Shown: piece by piece, positions 45,786-54,371 of the stretch | How positions within the stretch are numbered: position 1 is the first letter of the stretch | Layout: each line of letters starts with the position of its first letter | DNA from: Betaproteobacteria bacterium | Lineage (GTDB): Bacteria > Pseudomonadota > Gammaproteobacteria > Burkholderiales > SG8-39 | Assembly: GCA_022340285.1 (NCBI GenBank) | Contig: JAJDOG010000024.1 | Coordinates: 62,001 to 126,000, forward strand | DNA length: 64,000 bases | Reading direction: 5' to 3' | Position numbers and translations under genes: made by a program | The notes under the pieces: model-generated | What the model saw: only the letters and a program-made list of their open reading frames with translations | What the model was told of the DNA's origin: nothing | Databases searched by the model: none

Positions 45786-47168
45786 ATGGCCAATCGATTC
45801 GACGCGATCATTGTCGGTGCGGGCCAGGCCGGTCCTACCCTGGCGGTCAAGCTTGCCAGCTCCGGTCGCAAGACTGCGCTGATCGAGCGCAACTTGTTCG
45901 GTGGCACGTGCGTCAACACGGGATGCACCCCGACCAAGACGCTGGTTGCAAGCGCGAGGGTCGCGCACGTCGCGCGGCGCGCGGGCGCCTACGGCATCGG
46001 GGTCGGCAGCAATGTGAGCGTCGACATGCGCAAGGTGAAGGCCCGCAAGGATTCTGTCGTGGCGGTGTCGCGCGACGGCCTCGAAAACTGGCTGCGCGCC
46101 ACCGCCAACCTGACGGTGGTCAAGGGGCATGCCCGATTCGTCGGGCCGCGCGCGCTCGCCGTGGACGGCAAGACCTATGAGTCCGAGCAGATCTTTCTGA
46201 ACGTCGGCGGGCGGCCGAGCGCACCGCCCATAGAGGGGCTTGCTTCCGTTCCCTACCTGACGAGCTCCACGATGATGGACGTGGACTTTCTGCCCGAGCA
46301 CCTCGTGATCATCGGCGGCAGCTACATCGGGCTCGAGTTCGCACAGATATACCGGCGTTTCGGCGCCGAGGTCACCGTCGTGGAGCTTTCCCCGCGCGTT
46401 ATCCCGCGCGAGGACCCCGAGATCTCCGAGGCAATCCGCGAAGCTCTGGAGCAGGAGGGCGTGAAGATCCACACCGGCGTGGAGTGCATCCAGGCGCGCA
46501 AGGAAGGTGCCGGCGTCGAGCTGGGCGTACGTTGCCAGGGTACGGCGCCGAGCGTGCGCGGCTCGCACTTGCTGGTGGCGGCGGGACGACGTCCCAACAC
46601 CGACGATCTCGACCTTCAAGCCGCTGGAATCGAGACGGACGCCCAGGGCTACATTCCCGTCGACGACACGCTCATGACGAAGACGCCCGGCGTGTTCGCA
46701 CTGGGTGATGCCAACCGCCGGGGCGCATTCACGCACACCTCGTACAACGATCATGAGATCGTTGCCGCGAATCTGCTCGAGGGCGCGCGGCGCCGGGTGT
46801 CCGAGCGAATTCCGGCGTACGCGCTCTATGTCGATCCGCCGCTCGGCCGGGTGGGCATGACCGAAGCGGAAGTGCGCAAGCTCGGTCGGCCTGCGCTGGT
46901 CGCGACACTGCCGATGCAGCGCGTGGCCCGCGCCTATGAGCGCGGCGAGACGAACGGGCTGATGAAGGCGCTGGTCGATCCCGAAACGAAGCAGATCCTG
47001 GGCGCGGCGATATTCGGCATCGAAGGCGACGAAGTCATTCACGTGCTCATTCTGGCGATGAACGCGAAGCTTCCCTACACGGCCATCCAGTCGGCGATGC
47101 CTATTCACCCGACTGTCGCGGAACTTCTCCCCACGCTCTTCGCGGGGCTCGCGCCGTTGCAGGGCTAG
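45786..47168 (+). CDS. FAD-dependent pyridine nucleotide-disulfide oxidoreductase
   Basis: A 460-residue flavoprotein of the dihydrolipoamide dehydrogenase/mercuric reductase family. The FAD loop is IIVGAGQAGPTLAVKLA, the redox disulfide GGTCVNTGCTPTKTLV, the NAD(P) loop VIIGGSYIGLEFAQIY, and the C-terminal HPTVAELLPTLF carries the active-site histidine. It lacks an HMA domain and the terminal vicinal cysteine pair of MerA, so mercury reduction is unlikely. The ATG at 45786 follows AGAGGAAGCA. Its stop lies one base from that of glgP. Confidence 0.88.
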   Translation: MANRFDAIIVGAGQAGPTLAVKLASSGRKTALIERNLFGGTCVNTGCTPTKTLVASARVAHVARRAGAYGIGVGSNVSVDMRKVKARKDSVVAVSRDGLENWLRATANLTVVKGHARFVGPRALAVDGKTYESEQIFLNVGGRPSAPPIEGLASVPYLTSSTMMDVDFLPEHLVIIGGSYIGLEFAQIYRRFGAEVTVVELSPRVIPREDPEISEAIREALEQEGVKIHTGVECIQARKEGAGVELGVRCQGTAPSVRGSHLLVAAGRRPNTDDLDLQAAGIETDAQGYIPVDDTLMTKTPGVFALGDANRRGAFTHTSYNDHEIVAANLLEGARRRVSERIPAYALYVDPPLGRVGMTEAEVRKLGRPALVATLPMQRVARAYERGETNGLMKALVDPETKQILGAAIFGIEGDEVIHVLILAMNAKLPYTAIQSAMPIHPTVAELLPTLFAGLAPLQG

Positions 47169-47169
47169 T

Positions 47170-49710
47170 TCACGCCCAGATCATGAGCCCCATCTCGAAC
47201 GGGTGGGTGAGCAGCGCATGGCAGGGGTAGGCGCGGATGCGGTATTCGAGCTGGCCGCAAAGGTCGGGAGTCAACTCGACCGCGAAGCGCTGCTCGCCGG
47301 TCTCGGCGATCGCTCCCGTCGCAGCAAGCTCGAATCGATGCTGCTGGCGGGGGTGATTCATCAGGATCTCGACGACCACGTCTTCCGGCGACAGGCCGTT
47401 TAGTGCCACCGCAACCTCGACCAGGAACGACTCGCCGAAAGCGATGCGCTTCTTCGGCGCATCGAGGCGGCGCAAGCTGACTCTGGGCCACGCGTGGCGG
47501 ACACGCGATTTCCAGGTCGCCAGGGCGATCGCGCCGGTGTAGCGGTCCTCCGCGAAGCGACGCCCCTGCTGCGATGCCGGCACGTACGAGTTGGCGACAT
47601 ATTCGCCCACCATCCGGGCGGCGTTGAAGTGCGGCGCGATCGATGCAATGGATCGCTTGGCCATCTGGATCCACCCGGGGGAGTGCCCGATGTTGCCGCG
47701 CGCATAGTAGAGCGGGATGACCTGGTCCTGCAGGATCTCGTAGAGCGCGCGGCTTTCCTCGCGGTTGCGCCGGTACTCGTCCGCCGCGTCGGTGGCGGGC
47801 TTGATCGCCCAGCCGTTGGTCCCGTCGTAGCCCTCTTCCCACCAGCCGTCGAGCACGGACAGATTGATGATGCCGTTCATCGCCGCCTTCATTCCCGATG
47901 TGCCGGACGCCTCGAGCGGAAAGACCGGGTTGTTCAGCCAGACGTCCACCCCCGAGACGAGCCTGCGACTGAAGTGCAGGTCGTAGCCTTCGACGAGCAG
48001 GATCCGACCCTCGAACTCGGGCATTCGAGCGACCTGTGACACCTGCCGGATCAAATCCTGGCCGGGCTTGTCGGCGGGGTGCGCCTTGCCGGTATAGATG
48101 AAGAGCACTGGCCGCTCGGTATCGCCCGTGATCTCCCGCAGCCACTCGAGGTCCTCGAACAGGAGCGTCGCCCGCTTGTAGGTCGCAAAGCGCCGCCCGA
48201 AACCGATGGTGAGGACGTTCGGATTGGCGGGATCGGCAAACTTGAACAACCGGTCGAGATGGGCTTCACTGCCCTGGTTGCGCAGGTGCGCTCGACGGAT
48301 GCGATATCGCACGAGGTGCAGGAGCTGCGACTTCAGGTATTGATGCATGCTCCAGAAGAAGTGGTCGGGCAGGTGGGCGATCTGGTCCCACATCTCGCGG
48401 TTGGCAAACCGCTGGCTCCAGCCCAACCCGAACGCGCGGTTGAACACCTCGACCCACTCGGGCGCCAGGAACGTCGGCACGTGCACGCCGTTCGTGATGT
48501 GGGTGACCGGATTCTCCTCGGGCGTGATCTGCGGCCAGAGTTCCCGAAGCAGCTTCGCGGAGACTCCGCCGTGGATCCGCGAAACGCCGTTGTGGACGCG
48601 TGACCCACGCACTGCAAGTGCGGTCATGTTGAAATCCGCGCTGTTCGGTGTGCGCCCAAGGGCCAGGAGGTGCTCGGCGGTGATCTTCAGCTCGCGGCAA
48701 TAGTCGTTGAAGTAACTCTCGATCATTTCCGAGGAGAACTGATCGTGCCCCGCAGCGACCGGAGTGTGCGTCGTGAACACCGTGCTCGCCGCCACCGCCT
48801 CGAGCGCCGCGGGAAAATCCAAACCCTGGCGCATGACATTGCGGATGCGCTCGAGCACGAGAAACGCAGCATGCCCCTCGTTGATGTGCCACACGGTCGG
48901 TTTGAGGTCCATTGCCGCAAGCGCCCGGGCTCCACCGATCCCGAGGACGATCTCCTGCTCGATGCGGGTGATGCGGTCTCCACCATAGAGCCGGTGTCCG
49001 ATCGCGCGATCTGCCGGGGCATTCTCCTCGACGTCCGTGTCGAGCAGGTACAGGTTGACGCGGCCGACCAGAACGCGCCATACACGCAGCGTGATGACAC
49101 GGCCCGGAAGCTCTACCGCGATCCGCAGCTCGGCGGCCGCGTTATCGGTGACGACGGTGACCGGTAGATCTTCGAAGTCCGAGTCGGAGTAGGCAACGTG
49201 TTGGTTGCCGTCGCTATCGATCGTCTGCTGGAAGTAGCCCTGCCGATAGATCAAGCCGACTGCAACGAACGGCATCCGCATGTCGCTTGCCGCCTTGCAG
49301 TGGTCGCCCGCCAGGATTCCCAGACCCCCGGAGTAGATCGGGCAGCTCTCGTGAAAGCCGAATTCGAAGCAGAAGTAGGCGACCAGGTCGCTCTGGCTGA
49401 GCCGCTGGGCACCGTCCGCCCGCGTCGGCTCGCTTTGGTACGTGTCGAACGCCGACAGCACCCGGTTGAAGTTGCTCAGGTACACCGGATCGCCGGCAGC
49501 ATCGACCAGATTCTGCTCGTCGACGCGCTTCAGAAACGCCTTGGGACTGTGGGCGACCGATTCCCAGAGCTGCGGGTCAAGCCGCGAGAAGAGCTCGCGC
49601 GTGGCGCGGTCCCAGCTGTACCAGAGGTTGTGGGCAAGCTCTTCCAGCCGTGCGAGCCGGCGGGGGATCTTGGGATTGACCTGGAGAGAGTAGGGCGTTC
49701 CTGGCTGCAT
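47170..49710 (-). CDS. glgP: Alpha-glucan (glycogen) phosphorylase, short type
   Basis: An 846-residue GT35 phosphorylase releasing glucose 1-phosphate from glycogen with phosphate and PLP. The PLP lysine is in PLEASGTSGMKAAMNG. Upstream are YSGGLGILAGDHCKAASD, WHINEGHAAFL and THITNGVHVPTFLAPEW. The SGTSGMK spelling and the N-terminal domain of about 110 residues place it in the archaeal/thermophile-like alpha-glucan phosphorylase group rather than the E. coli GlgP/MalP type. Its product is handled by Pgm. Confidence 0.93.
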   Translation of the reverse strand: MQPGTPYSLQVNPKIPRRLARLEELAHNLWYSWDRATRELFSRLDPQLWESVAHSPKAFLKRVDEQNLVDAAGDPVYLSNFNRVLSAFDTYQSEPTRADGAQRLSQSDLVAYFCFEFGFHESCPIYSGGLGILAGDHCKAASDMRMPFVAVGLIYRQGYFQQTIDSDGNQHVAYSDSDFEDLPVTVVTDNAAAELRIAVELPGRVITLRVWRVLVGRVNLYLLDTDVEENAPADRAIGHRLYGGDRITRIEQEIVLGIGGARALAAMDLKPTVWHINEGHAAFLVLERIRNVMRQGLDFPAALEAVAASTVFTTHTPVAAGHDQFSSEMIESYFNDYCRELKITAEHLLALGRTPNSADFNMTALAVRGSRVHNGVSRIHGGVSAKLLRELWPQITPEENPVTHITNGVHVPTFLAPEWVEVFNRAFGLGWSQRFANREMWDQIAHLPDHFFWSMHQYLKSQLLHLVRYRIRRAHLRNQGSEAHLDRLFKFADPANPNVLTIGFGRRFATYKRATLLFEDLEWLREITGDTERPVLFIYTGKAHPADKPGQDLIRQVSQVARMPEFEGRILLVEGYDLHFSRRLVSGVDVWLNNPVFPLEASGTSGMKAAMNGIINLSVLDGWWEEGYDGTNGWAIKPATDAADEYRRNREESRALYEILQDQVIPLYYARGNIGHSPGWIQMAKRSIASIAPHFNAARMVGEYVANSYVPASQQGRRFAEDRYTGAIALATWKSRVRHAWPRVSLRRLDAPKKRIAFGESFLVEVAVALNGLSPEDVVVEILMNHPRQQHRFELAATGAIAETGEQRFAVELTPDLCGQLEYRIRAYPCHALLTHPFEMGLMIWA

Positions 49711-49816
49711 CGGGGTTCCTCGCCGCGCGCGTCACCCGTCGCGGACTATCTTGCGGCGCAATATTAACGCATGGCGCGCAGCGTACCAGCACGTCCTGCA
49801 TTGACCCGCGGCACCG

Positions 49817-49830
49817 TTGACCTGGCTCAA
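49817..49830. promoter_or_regulatory. FNR/ANR-type site between glgP and the kinase operon
   Basis: TTGACCTGGCTCAA is a perfect TTGA-N6-TCAA palindrome in the 188-base divergent gap. Toward the plus strand an AATAAT hexamer at about 49859-49864 is a few bases further than the ideal class II distance. It could also serve glgP. Confidence 0.52.
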
Positions 49831-49898
49831 GTCAGGCTCGCCGGCCAGGAATACGGTCAATAATGATGGGACTTGACGTAGGTTGAAACCGAGAGCAG

Positions 49899-51545
49899 AT
49901 GGCAACGGCCTCAAACGCAGCGAGGAAAAATGCCGGACCGGAGACGGAGGAACGGATGGTCGGGCCGTTGATCGATGCCCTCTCCCAGCCGGACCGCTTT
50001 CCGCATCCGGTCGACCGCGTCGAGATCCTGCAAACCCACATCTCGTACGTTCTCCTGGCCGGCGAATACGCCTACAAGATCAAGAAACCCGTGAATCTCG
50101 GGTTTCTGGACTTCAGCACGCTCGAAGCGCGCCGACAATGCTGCGAAGAGGAGGTGCGCCTCAACCGGCGTACCGCTCCGGACGTTTACCTGGCAACCGT
50201 GCGGATCACGGGCAGCGCGACGGCGCCTGTGCTCGACGGCCCTGGCCCCGCAATCGAGTACGCGGTCAAGATGCGCCGCTTCGCGCAGGAAGCGCTGCTC
50301 GACCGCATCGCGAAGCGCGGTGAGCTTTCGCCGGCGTTGGTCGATGCGCTCGCCCGCAAGATCGCCGTATTCCACGCGTCGGTTGCGATCGCAGAACCGG
50401 GTTCCCGTTTCGGAACTCCGGACCTTGTGACGGCGCCGCCGCGGGAGAATTTCGTCCACATCGAGAAGCTGATCGGCAACTCGCCCGATGTTCCGCAGCT
50501 CGAGCGGCTGCGGGCCTGGACCGAGCGCGAGGGAGCGCGGCTCGCGCCGGTATTCGCCGAGCGCAGGCGCGCCGGATTCGTGCGCGAGTGCCACGGCGAT
50601 CTGCATCTCGGCAACATCGCTCTCATCGGCAACGATCCGACGCCCTTCGACTGCATCGAGTTCAACCCGGATCTGCGCTGGATCGACGTGATGAACGAGG
50701 TCGCGTTTCTCGTGATGGATCTCGCGGATCACCGCCTGCCGGGGCTTGCAATCCGCTGCCTGAACGCATATCTGGAAGAGTCTGGCGACTACGCAGGCCT
50801 TGCGGTGCTGCGCTACTACATGGTCTATCGAGCGATGGTTCGCGCAAAGATTGCCTGCATACGCGCGCATCAACCGGGGCTCACTGACAAGGTGAGGGCC
50901 GCGACGGAGAATGAGTATCGTGGTTATTTCCACCTTGCCGAGCACCTGGCGCGTCGCGCAAGGTCAGCGCTTGTGCTGACCCATGGACTCTCGGGTTCCG
51001 GGAAGACGACCGTTGCGGGCATGCTTGCCGAGCATCTCGGCGCGATTCGCGTGCGATCGGATGTCGAGCGCAAGCGGCTGTTCGGGCTGGATGCGGCGGC
51101 GCGCACGGCGAGCGCGGTCGGCAGCGGCATCTACGGTTCGGAGGCCACCCACCGCGCTTACGCGCGCCTGGCAGAGCTCGCGCGCGTCGTACTGGATGCC
51201 GGCTGGCCAGTCATCGTTGACGCGACGTTTCTGCACGACGCGGAGCGCGCCGCTTTCCGGAGCCTGGGACGCGAATTGACGGTGCCGATGGTCATCGTTT
51301 CCTGCACGGCGCCCGATGCCGAGCTGCGCGCGCGAATTGTTGGGCGGGAGCGGCTCGGAACCGATGCATCGGAAGCCGGTCTCGAAGTGCTCGCCCACCA
51401 GCGCGCTGCGAGCGAGCCTCCTTCACGGGAGGAAGTCCGCGACACCGTCGAGTTCGACACCGCGCGGCCGTGCGAGGAATGGGGCCCGCTGCTCGAGCGG
51501 GTCGCGGAGCGTCTCGGCATCCAGGCCTGGAACCCGGGGGAATGA
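49899..51545 (+). CDS. Two-domain APH-like kinase / P-loop kinase
   Basis: A 548-residue fusion. Residues 25-340 form an aminoglycoside-phosphotransferase-like kinase (catalytic loop RECHGDLHLGNIAL, metal loop FDCIEFNPDLRW). Residues 355-535 form an AAA_33/gluconate-kinase-like P-loop kinase with THGLSGSGKTTVAGMLAEHL and a late DATFLHDAERAAF. Proteins of this architecture are widespread and unassigned, and a sugar, nucleotide or small-molecule substrate is likely. A GTG/ATG at 49956 is an alternative start. The stop overlaps the next gene's ATG by four bases. Confidence 0.85.
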   Translation: MATASNAARKNAGPETEERMVGPLIDALSQPDRFPHPVDRVEILQTHISYVLLAGEYAYKIKKPVNLGFLDFSTLEARRQCCEEEVRLNRRTAPDVYLATVRITGSATAPVLDGPGPAIEYAVKMRRFAQEALLDRIAKRGELSPALVDALARKIAVFHASVAIAEPGSRFGTPDLVTAPPRENFVHIEKLIGNSPDVPQLERLRAWTEREGARLAPVFAERRRAGFVRECHGDLHLGNIALIGNDPTPFDCIEFNPDLRWIDVMNEVAFLVMDLADHRLPGLAIRCLNAYLEESGDYAGLAVLRYYMVYRAMVRAKIACIRAHQPGLTDKVRAATENEYRGYFHLAEHLARRARSALVLTHGLSGSGKTTVAGMLAEHLGAIRVRSDVERKRLFGLDAAARTASAVGSGIYGSEATHRAYARLAELARVVLDAGWPVIVDATFLHDAERAAFRSLGRELTVPMVIVSCTAPDAELRARIVGRERLGTDASEAGLEVLAHQRAASEPPSREEVRDTVEFDTARPCEEWGPLLERVAERLGIQAWNPGE

Positions 51546-52501
51546 ATCACGTCGACGTCGCCAACGGCGATGCGGACGGCCTGTGCGCGCTGCATCAGCT
51601 GAGGCTCGCCGAGCCGGTCGAGGCGGAGCTCGTCACCGGCGTGAAGCGCGACATCGCGCTGATCGAGCGCGTGCGGGCGCAATCCGGCGACGTCGTCACG
51701 GTGCTGGACGTCTCGCTCGAGCGTAATCGGCCGGCGCTCGTCCGCCTGCTCGACGCAGGAGTCCGGGTCCGTTATTTCGACCACCACTACGCCGGCGAGA
51801 TCCCCGCGCACCGCAGTCTCGAGGCGCACATCGATACACGCGGCGGTACGTGCACGAGCATGCTGGTCGACACGCATCTCGACGGGCGTTTCCGGGCCTG
51901 GGCGGTGGTCGCCGCGTTCGGCGACAACCTCGGCGACGTCGCGAGGCGCCTGGCGCAACCCCTCGCGCTCACCGACTCGCAACTCGAAGCGCTCGGCGAG
52001 CTCGGCGACAGCATGAACTACAACGCATACGGCGAGACGATCGCCGATCTGCGCGTTCCGCCCGCCGAGCTCTACCGCCTGATCCAGCCCTACGCCGATC
52101 CGCTGCAGTTCCTCGCGCGTGAAGCCGTGTTCGAAGAACTGAGGAACGGCTGGCGCGAGGACATGAACCGGGCGCTGGCGATCGGGCTCCGCTCCGACTC
52201 GTCCCATACCGCCCTCTACGAGCTGCCCGACGAACCCTGGAGCCGCCGAGTGATCGGCGCATTAGCCAATCATCTTGTCATCTCGCAGCCGGATCGCGCG
52301 TTCGCGGTGCTCGCGCCCAACTCGCGCGGGGGCTATGTCGTCAGCGTCCGCGCGCCACGCGGTGACGCGAAGGGTGCGGCCGGGCTCTGCCGCGAGTATC
52401 CGACGGGCGGCGGCCGCCACGAGGCGGCAGGGATCGACGACCTCCCCGAGGAAGCGCTCCCTGCCTTCATAGTCCGCTTCGAGTCCTATTTCGCATCCTG
52501 A
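51542..52501 (+). CDS. DHH-family phosphoesterase
   Basis: A 319-residue DHH/DHHA1 protein. The metal-binding motifs are DVANGDADGLCALHQL (motif I), LDVSLERN (II) and YFDHHYAGEI (III, the DHH signature). The DHHA1 substrate motif GGGRHEAAGID is near the C-terminus. Members hydrolyse nanoRNA, cyclic dinucleotides, 3'-phosphoadenosine phosphate or pyrophosphate. The overlap with the kinase gene (ATGA) implies a coupled function. Confidence 0.87.
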   Translation: MNHVDVANGDADGLCALHQLRLAEPVEAELVTGVKRDIALIERVRAQSGDVVTVLDVSLERNRPALVRLLDAGVRVRYFDHHYAGEIPAHRSLEAHIDTRGGTCTSMLVDTHLDGRFRAWAVVAAFGDNLGDVARRLAQPLALTDSQLEALGELGDSMNYNAYGETIADLRVPPAELYRLIQPYADPLQFLAREAVFEELRNGWREDMNRALAIGLRSDSSHTALYELPDEPWSRRVIGALANHLVISQPDRAFAVLAPNSRGGYVVSVRAPRGDAKGAAGLCREYPTGGGRHEAAGIDDLPEEALPAFIVRFESYFAS

Positions 52502-52922
52502 GCAAGGGCCTGCCGCGCGGCCGCAGCGCACGCCTCATACCGAGGCCAGTTCACAATGCGGATCGACGAGCTTAGACTCTCCTTACACGCCGCGTGGAAT
52601 AATGAGGCGAGATGAAGACCTCGAGGCCATTCGTCTGGCGGTCTTGAAGAGCCGCTCGATGTTCTCGGGTTCTCCTTGACGCTGTCGCCAACCAGTTGCC
52701 AGGTGACGCCCTTCTCGCTGAGAAAGTCGTCCTGCGGGTCGACGCCTAGGACGGCGGTGTCAGTCGATCGATTTTCAAAGATTCCTCTGCTGTGTTAACG
52801 AAGTGGTTAGCCAAGAAGTGCGTGATCCCGACAAGAAACTCTCATTGCTTGTTCAGACTCTCCGGCCCATGGGTCCCTCCTTTCGTTGCTAGTTGAGGGG
52901 GAAGACCGCGAGTCGTGCACGG
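52502..52922. other. Gap holding the pseudogene remnant
   Basis: This 421-base stretch between the DHH gene and the DUF6356 gene contains only the decayed cysteine-hydrolase fragment (52572-52794). The flanking 52795-52922 shows nothing I can support. Confidence 0.6.
52572..52794 (-). pseudogene. Cysteine hydrolase (isochorismatase family) remnant
   Basis: The minus strand encodes STDTAVLGVDPQDDFLSEKG followed by VTWQLVGDSVKEN, the first strand and catalytic-aspartate region of isochorismatase-type cysteine hydrolases. After that the frame must shift to read ENIERLFKTARR, then shift again to read NGLEVFISPHY, after which homology stops. There is no start codon (a stop at 52795-52797 precedes it), and the downstream two thirds, with the catalytic Lys and Cys, are gone. 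Two frameshifts plus truncations make this a decayed gene of about 65 recognisable codons. Confidence 0.68.
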
Positions 52923-53183
52923 TCAGCTTGAGACGGCGAAACCCGACTGCACGTCCGCGCGAGGAGCGCGCTTGGCGGTCTCGATCCAGCGGTTCCGTTC
53001 CCTGAGGTAATCGGCCGTCGCTTCGAGATCGAACTGGGGCTCGATGCGGATCGCGGGCAGGATCGCGTGGGCCGCGAACGCCACGACGCTGGCGAGAAGG
53101 CGAAAGGCGATGCCCATGGCAAAGCGCCAATGCTCGAGGTAGGTGACATGCTGCTGACGCGGGTGTGCGGTGAACGGGTTCAT
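52923..53183 (-). CDS. DUF6356 family small membrane protein
   Basis: An 86-residue protein matching DUF6356. The N-terminal NPFTAHPRQQHVTYLEHWRF is followed by one membrane helix (AMGIAFRLLASVVAFAAHAILPAI). The C-terminal half is soluble and charged and is longer than in most members. GGAGGAG precedes the ATG at 53183. Function unknown. It lies upstream of the cysteine-hydrolase remnant on the same strand and 49 bases downstream of a 29-codon ORF. Confidence 0.78.
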   Translation of the reverse strand: MNPFTAHPRQQHVTYLEHWRFAMGIAFRLLASVVAFAAHAILPAIRIEPQFDLEATADYLRERNRWIETAKRAPRADVQSGFAVSS

Positions 53184-53232
53184 CGTCGGCTCCTCCAGTG
53201 TTGGCAGGCTGTCTCGCGTGGCTTGCGAGGGC

Positions 53233-53322
53233 CTAGAACGTGATGTTCAGGATGCCCAACGGGGCGTGCGGAAGGGTCTCGAAGCCGTGCCCGGGCGTGT
53301 CAATCGGGACGCGGAGCGGCAT
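53233..53322 (-). CDS. Possible 29-residue peptide gene
   Basis: A short ORF with a perfect AGGAGG (minus strand, 53330-53335) exactly seven bases before its ATG. The peptide starts MPLRVPIDTPGHGFE, is rich in Pro, Gly and His, and ends in ILNITF. It resembles no family I know. It lies in the 252-base gap between the divergent DUF6356 and haloalkane dehalogenase genes, on the DUF6356 strand, and could be a leader peptide, a peptide precursor or a functional small protein. The call rests on the ribosome site and position only. Confidence 0.42.
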   Translation of the reverse strand: MPLRVPIDTPGHGFETLPHAPLGILNITF

Positions 53323-53435
53323 CCCGGTGCCTCCTGCGCCCGGTCCCCCGTCGCTTCGCTCGCCGGAAGACGGTCCGCGCGGGTTTGCGAGACAGGTTCT
53401 AGACTAACGGCGTCGCTACCCAAGAGGAGAGAAAG

Positions 53436-54329
53436 ATGGCTACGCTTCGCACGCCCGACGAGCGTTTCGCCAACCTGCCAGGTTTCGCGTTTGCGCCACA
53501 TTATGTCGAAGGGCTCGCAGGCTTCGATGGCCTGCGCGTCCACTATCTGGACGAGGGCCCGAAAGAAGCGACGCAGACTTTTCTCTGCCTGCACGGCCAG
53601 CCGACCTGGTGCTATCTGTACAGGAAGATGCTTCCGGTGTTTACGGGCGCTGGCGCGCGGGTCGTCGCGCCCGACCTCTTCGGCTTCGGCCGCTCGGACA
53701 AGCCGACAGAGGAGACCTTCTACACCTTCACGCGGCACCGCGACATGCTGCGCGCGTTCGTCGAGCGGCTCGATCTCACCAATATCACGCTCGTGTGCCA
53801 GGACTGGGGCGGAATTCTCGGATTGACGCTGCCCGTGGACATGCCGGCGCGCTTCACCCGGCTGCTCGTGATGAACACCGCGCTCGGGACCGGCGACGTG
53901 CCGCTCGGCAAGGGCTTTCTGGACTGGCGAGCCTGGTCGAACAAAAACCCCGACATGGACATCGCCCGGCTGATGAAGCGCGCGATTCCGCAACTTAGCG
54001 ACGGGGAAGCCGCCGCCTATGCGGCCCCATTTCCAGACGCGTCCTACAAGGCGGGCGTGCGGCGCTTTCCGAACCTCGTTCCGGACAATCCCGATGCCGA
54101 CGGCGCGGCGCTATCGCGACGTGCGCGCGACTGGTGGCACGCGGATTGGAACGGTAAAACGTTCATGGCCGTCGGCGCGCAGGATCCGGTGCTGGGGCTA
54201 CCCGTAATGAACAATCTGCGCAAGGTGATCCGCGGCTGCCCCGAACCGCACATCGTCCCCGACGCCGGACATTTCGTCCAGGAGCGGGGCGAGGATGTGG
54301 CAACGCGCGCTCTGCGCGCATTGACATGA
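53436..54329 (+). CDS. Haloalkane dehalogenase, subfamily I-like
   Basis: A 297-residue alpha/beta hydrolase that hydrolyses carbon-halogen bonds. The nucleophile elbow is VCQDWGGILG, with nucleophile D123 and halide-stabilising W124, followed by acid D250 in GAQDPVLG and H279 in PDAGHFVQE. A further tryptophan lies in FLDWRAWSNKNP in the cap. An acid after the seventh strand and two tryptophans match the DhlA/DhmA (HLD-I) layout. The oxyanion loop is LHGQPTWCY. Its natural substrate is unknown. AGAGGAGAG precedes the ATG. No haloacid dehalogenase or haloalcohol gene is nearby. Confidence 0.9.
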   Translation: MATLRTPDERFANLPGFAFAPHYVEGLAGFDGLRVHYLDEGPKEATQTFLCLHGQPTWCYLYRKMLPVFTGAGARVVAPDLFGFGRSDKPTEETFYTFTRHRDMLRAFVERLDLTNITLVCQDWGGILGLTLPVDMPARFTRLLVMNTALGTGDVPLGKGFLDWRAWSNKNPDMDIARLMKRAIPQLSDGEAAAYAAPFPDASYKAGVRRFPNLVPDNPDADGAALSRRARDWWHADWNGKTFMAVGAQDPVLGLPVMNNLRKVIRGCPEPHIVPDAGHFVQERGEDVATRALRALT

Positions 54330-54371
54330 CGCATTGGCGGGCCAATTCGCGGACGAAGGGCGCACACGACG

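Noticed and set aside
45564-47108. Long open frame antisense to the flavoprotein reductase
   Set aside because: The sense frame carries intact FAD, NAD and CVNTGC motifs; the reverse frame has none and overlaps the DUF1840 gene.
45786-47168. Mercuric reductase
   Set aside because: No HMA domain, no C-terminal vicinal cysteines and no mer genes nearby; a general disulfide reductase-family call is safer.
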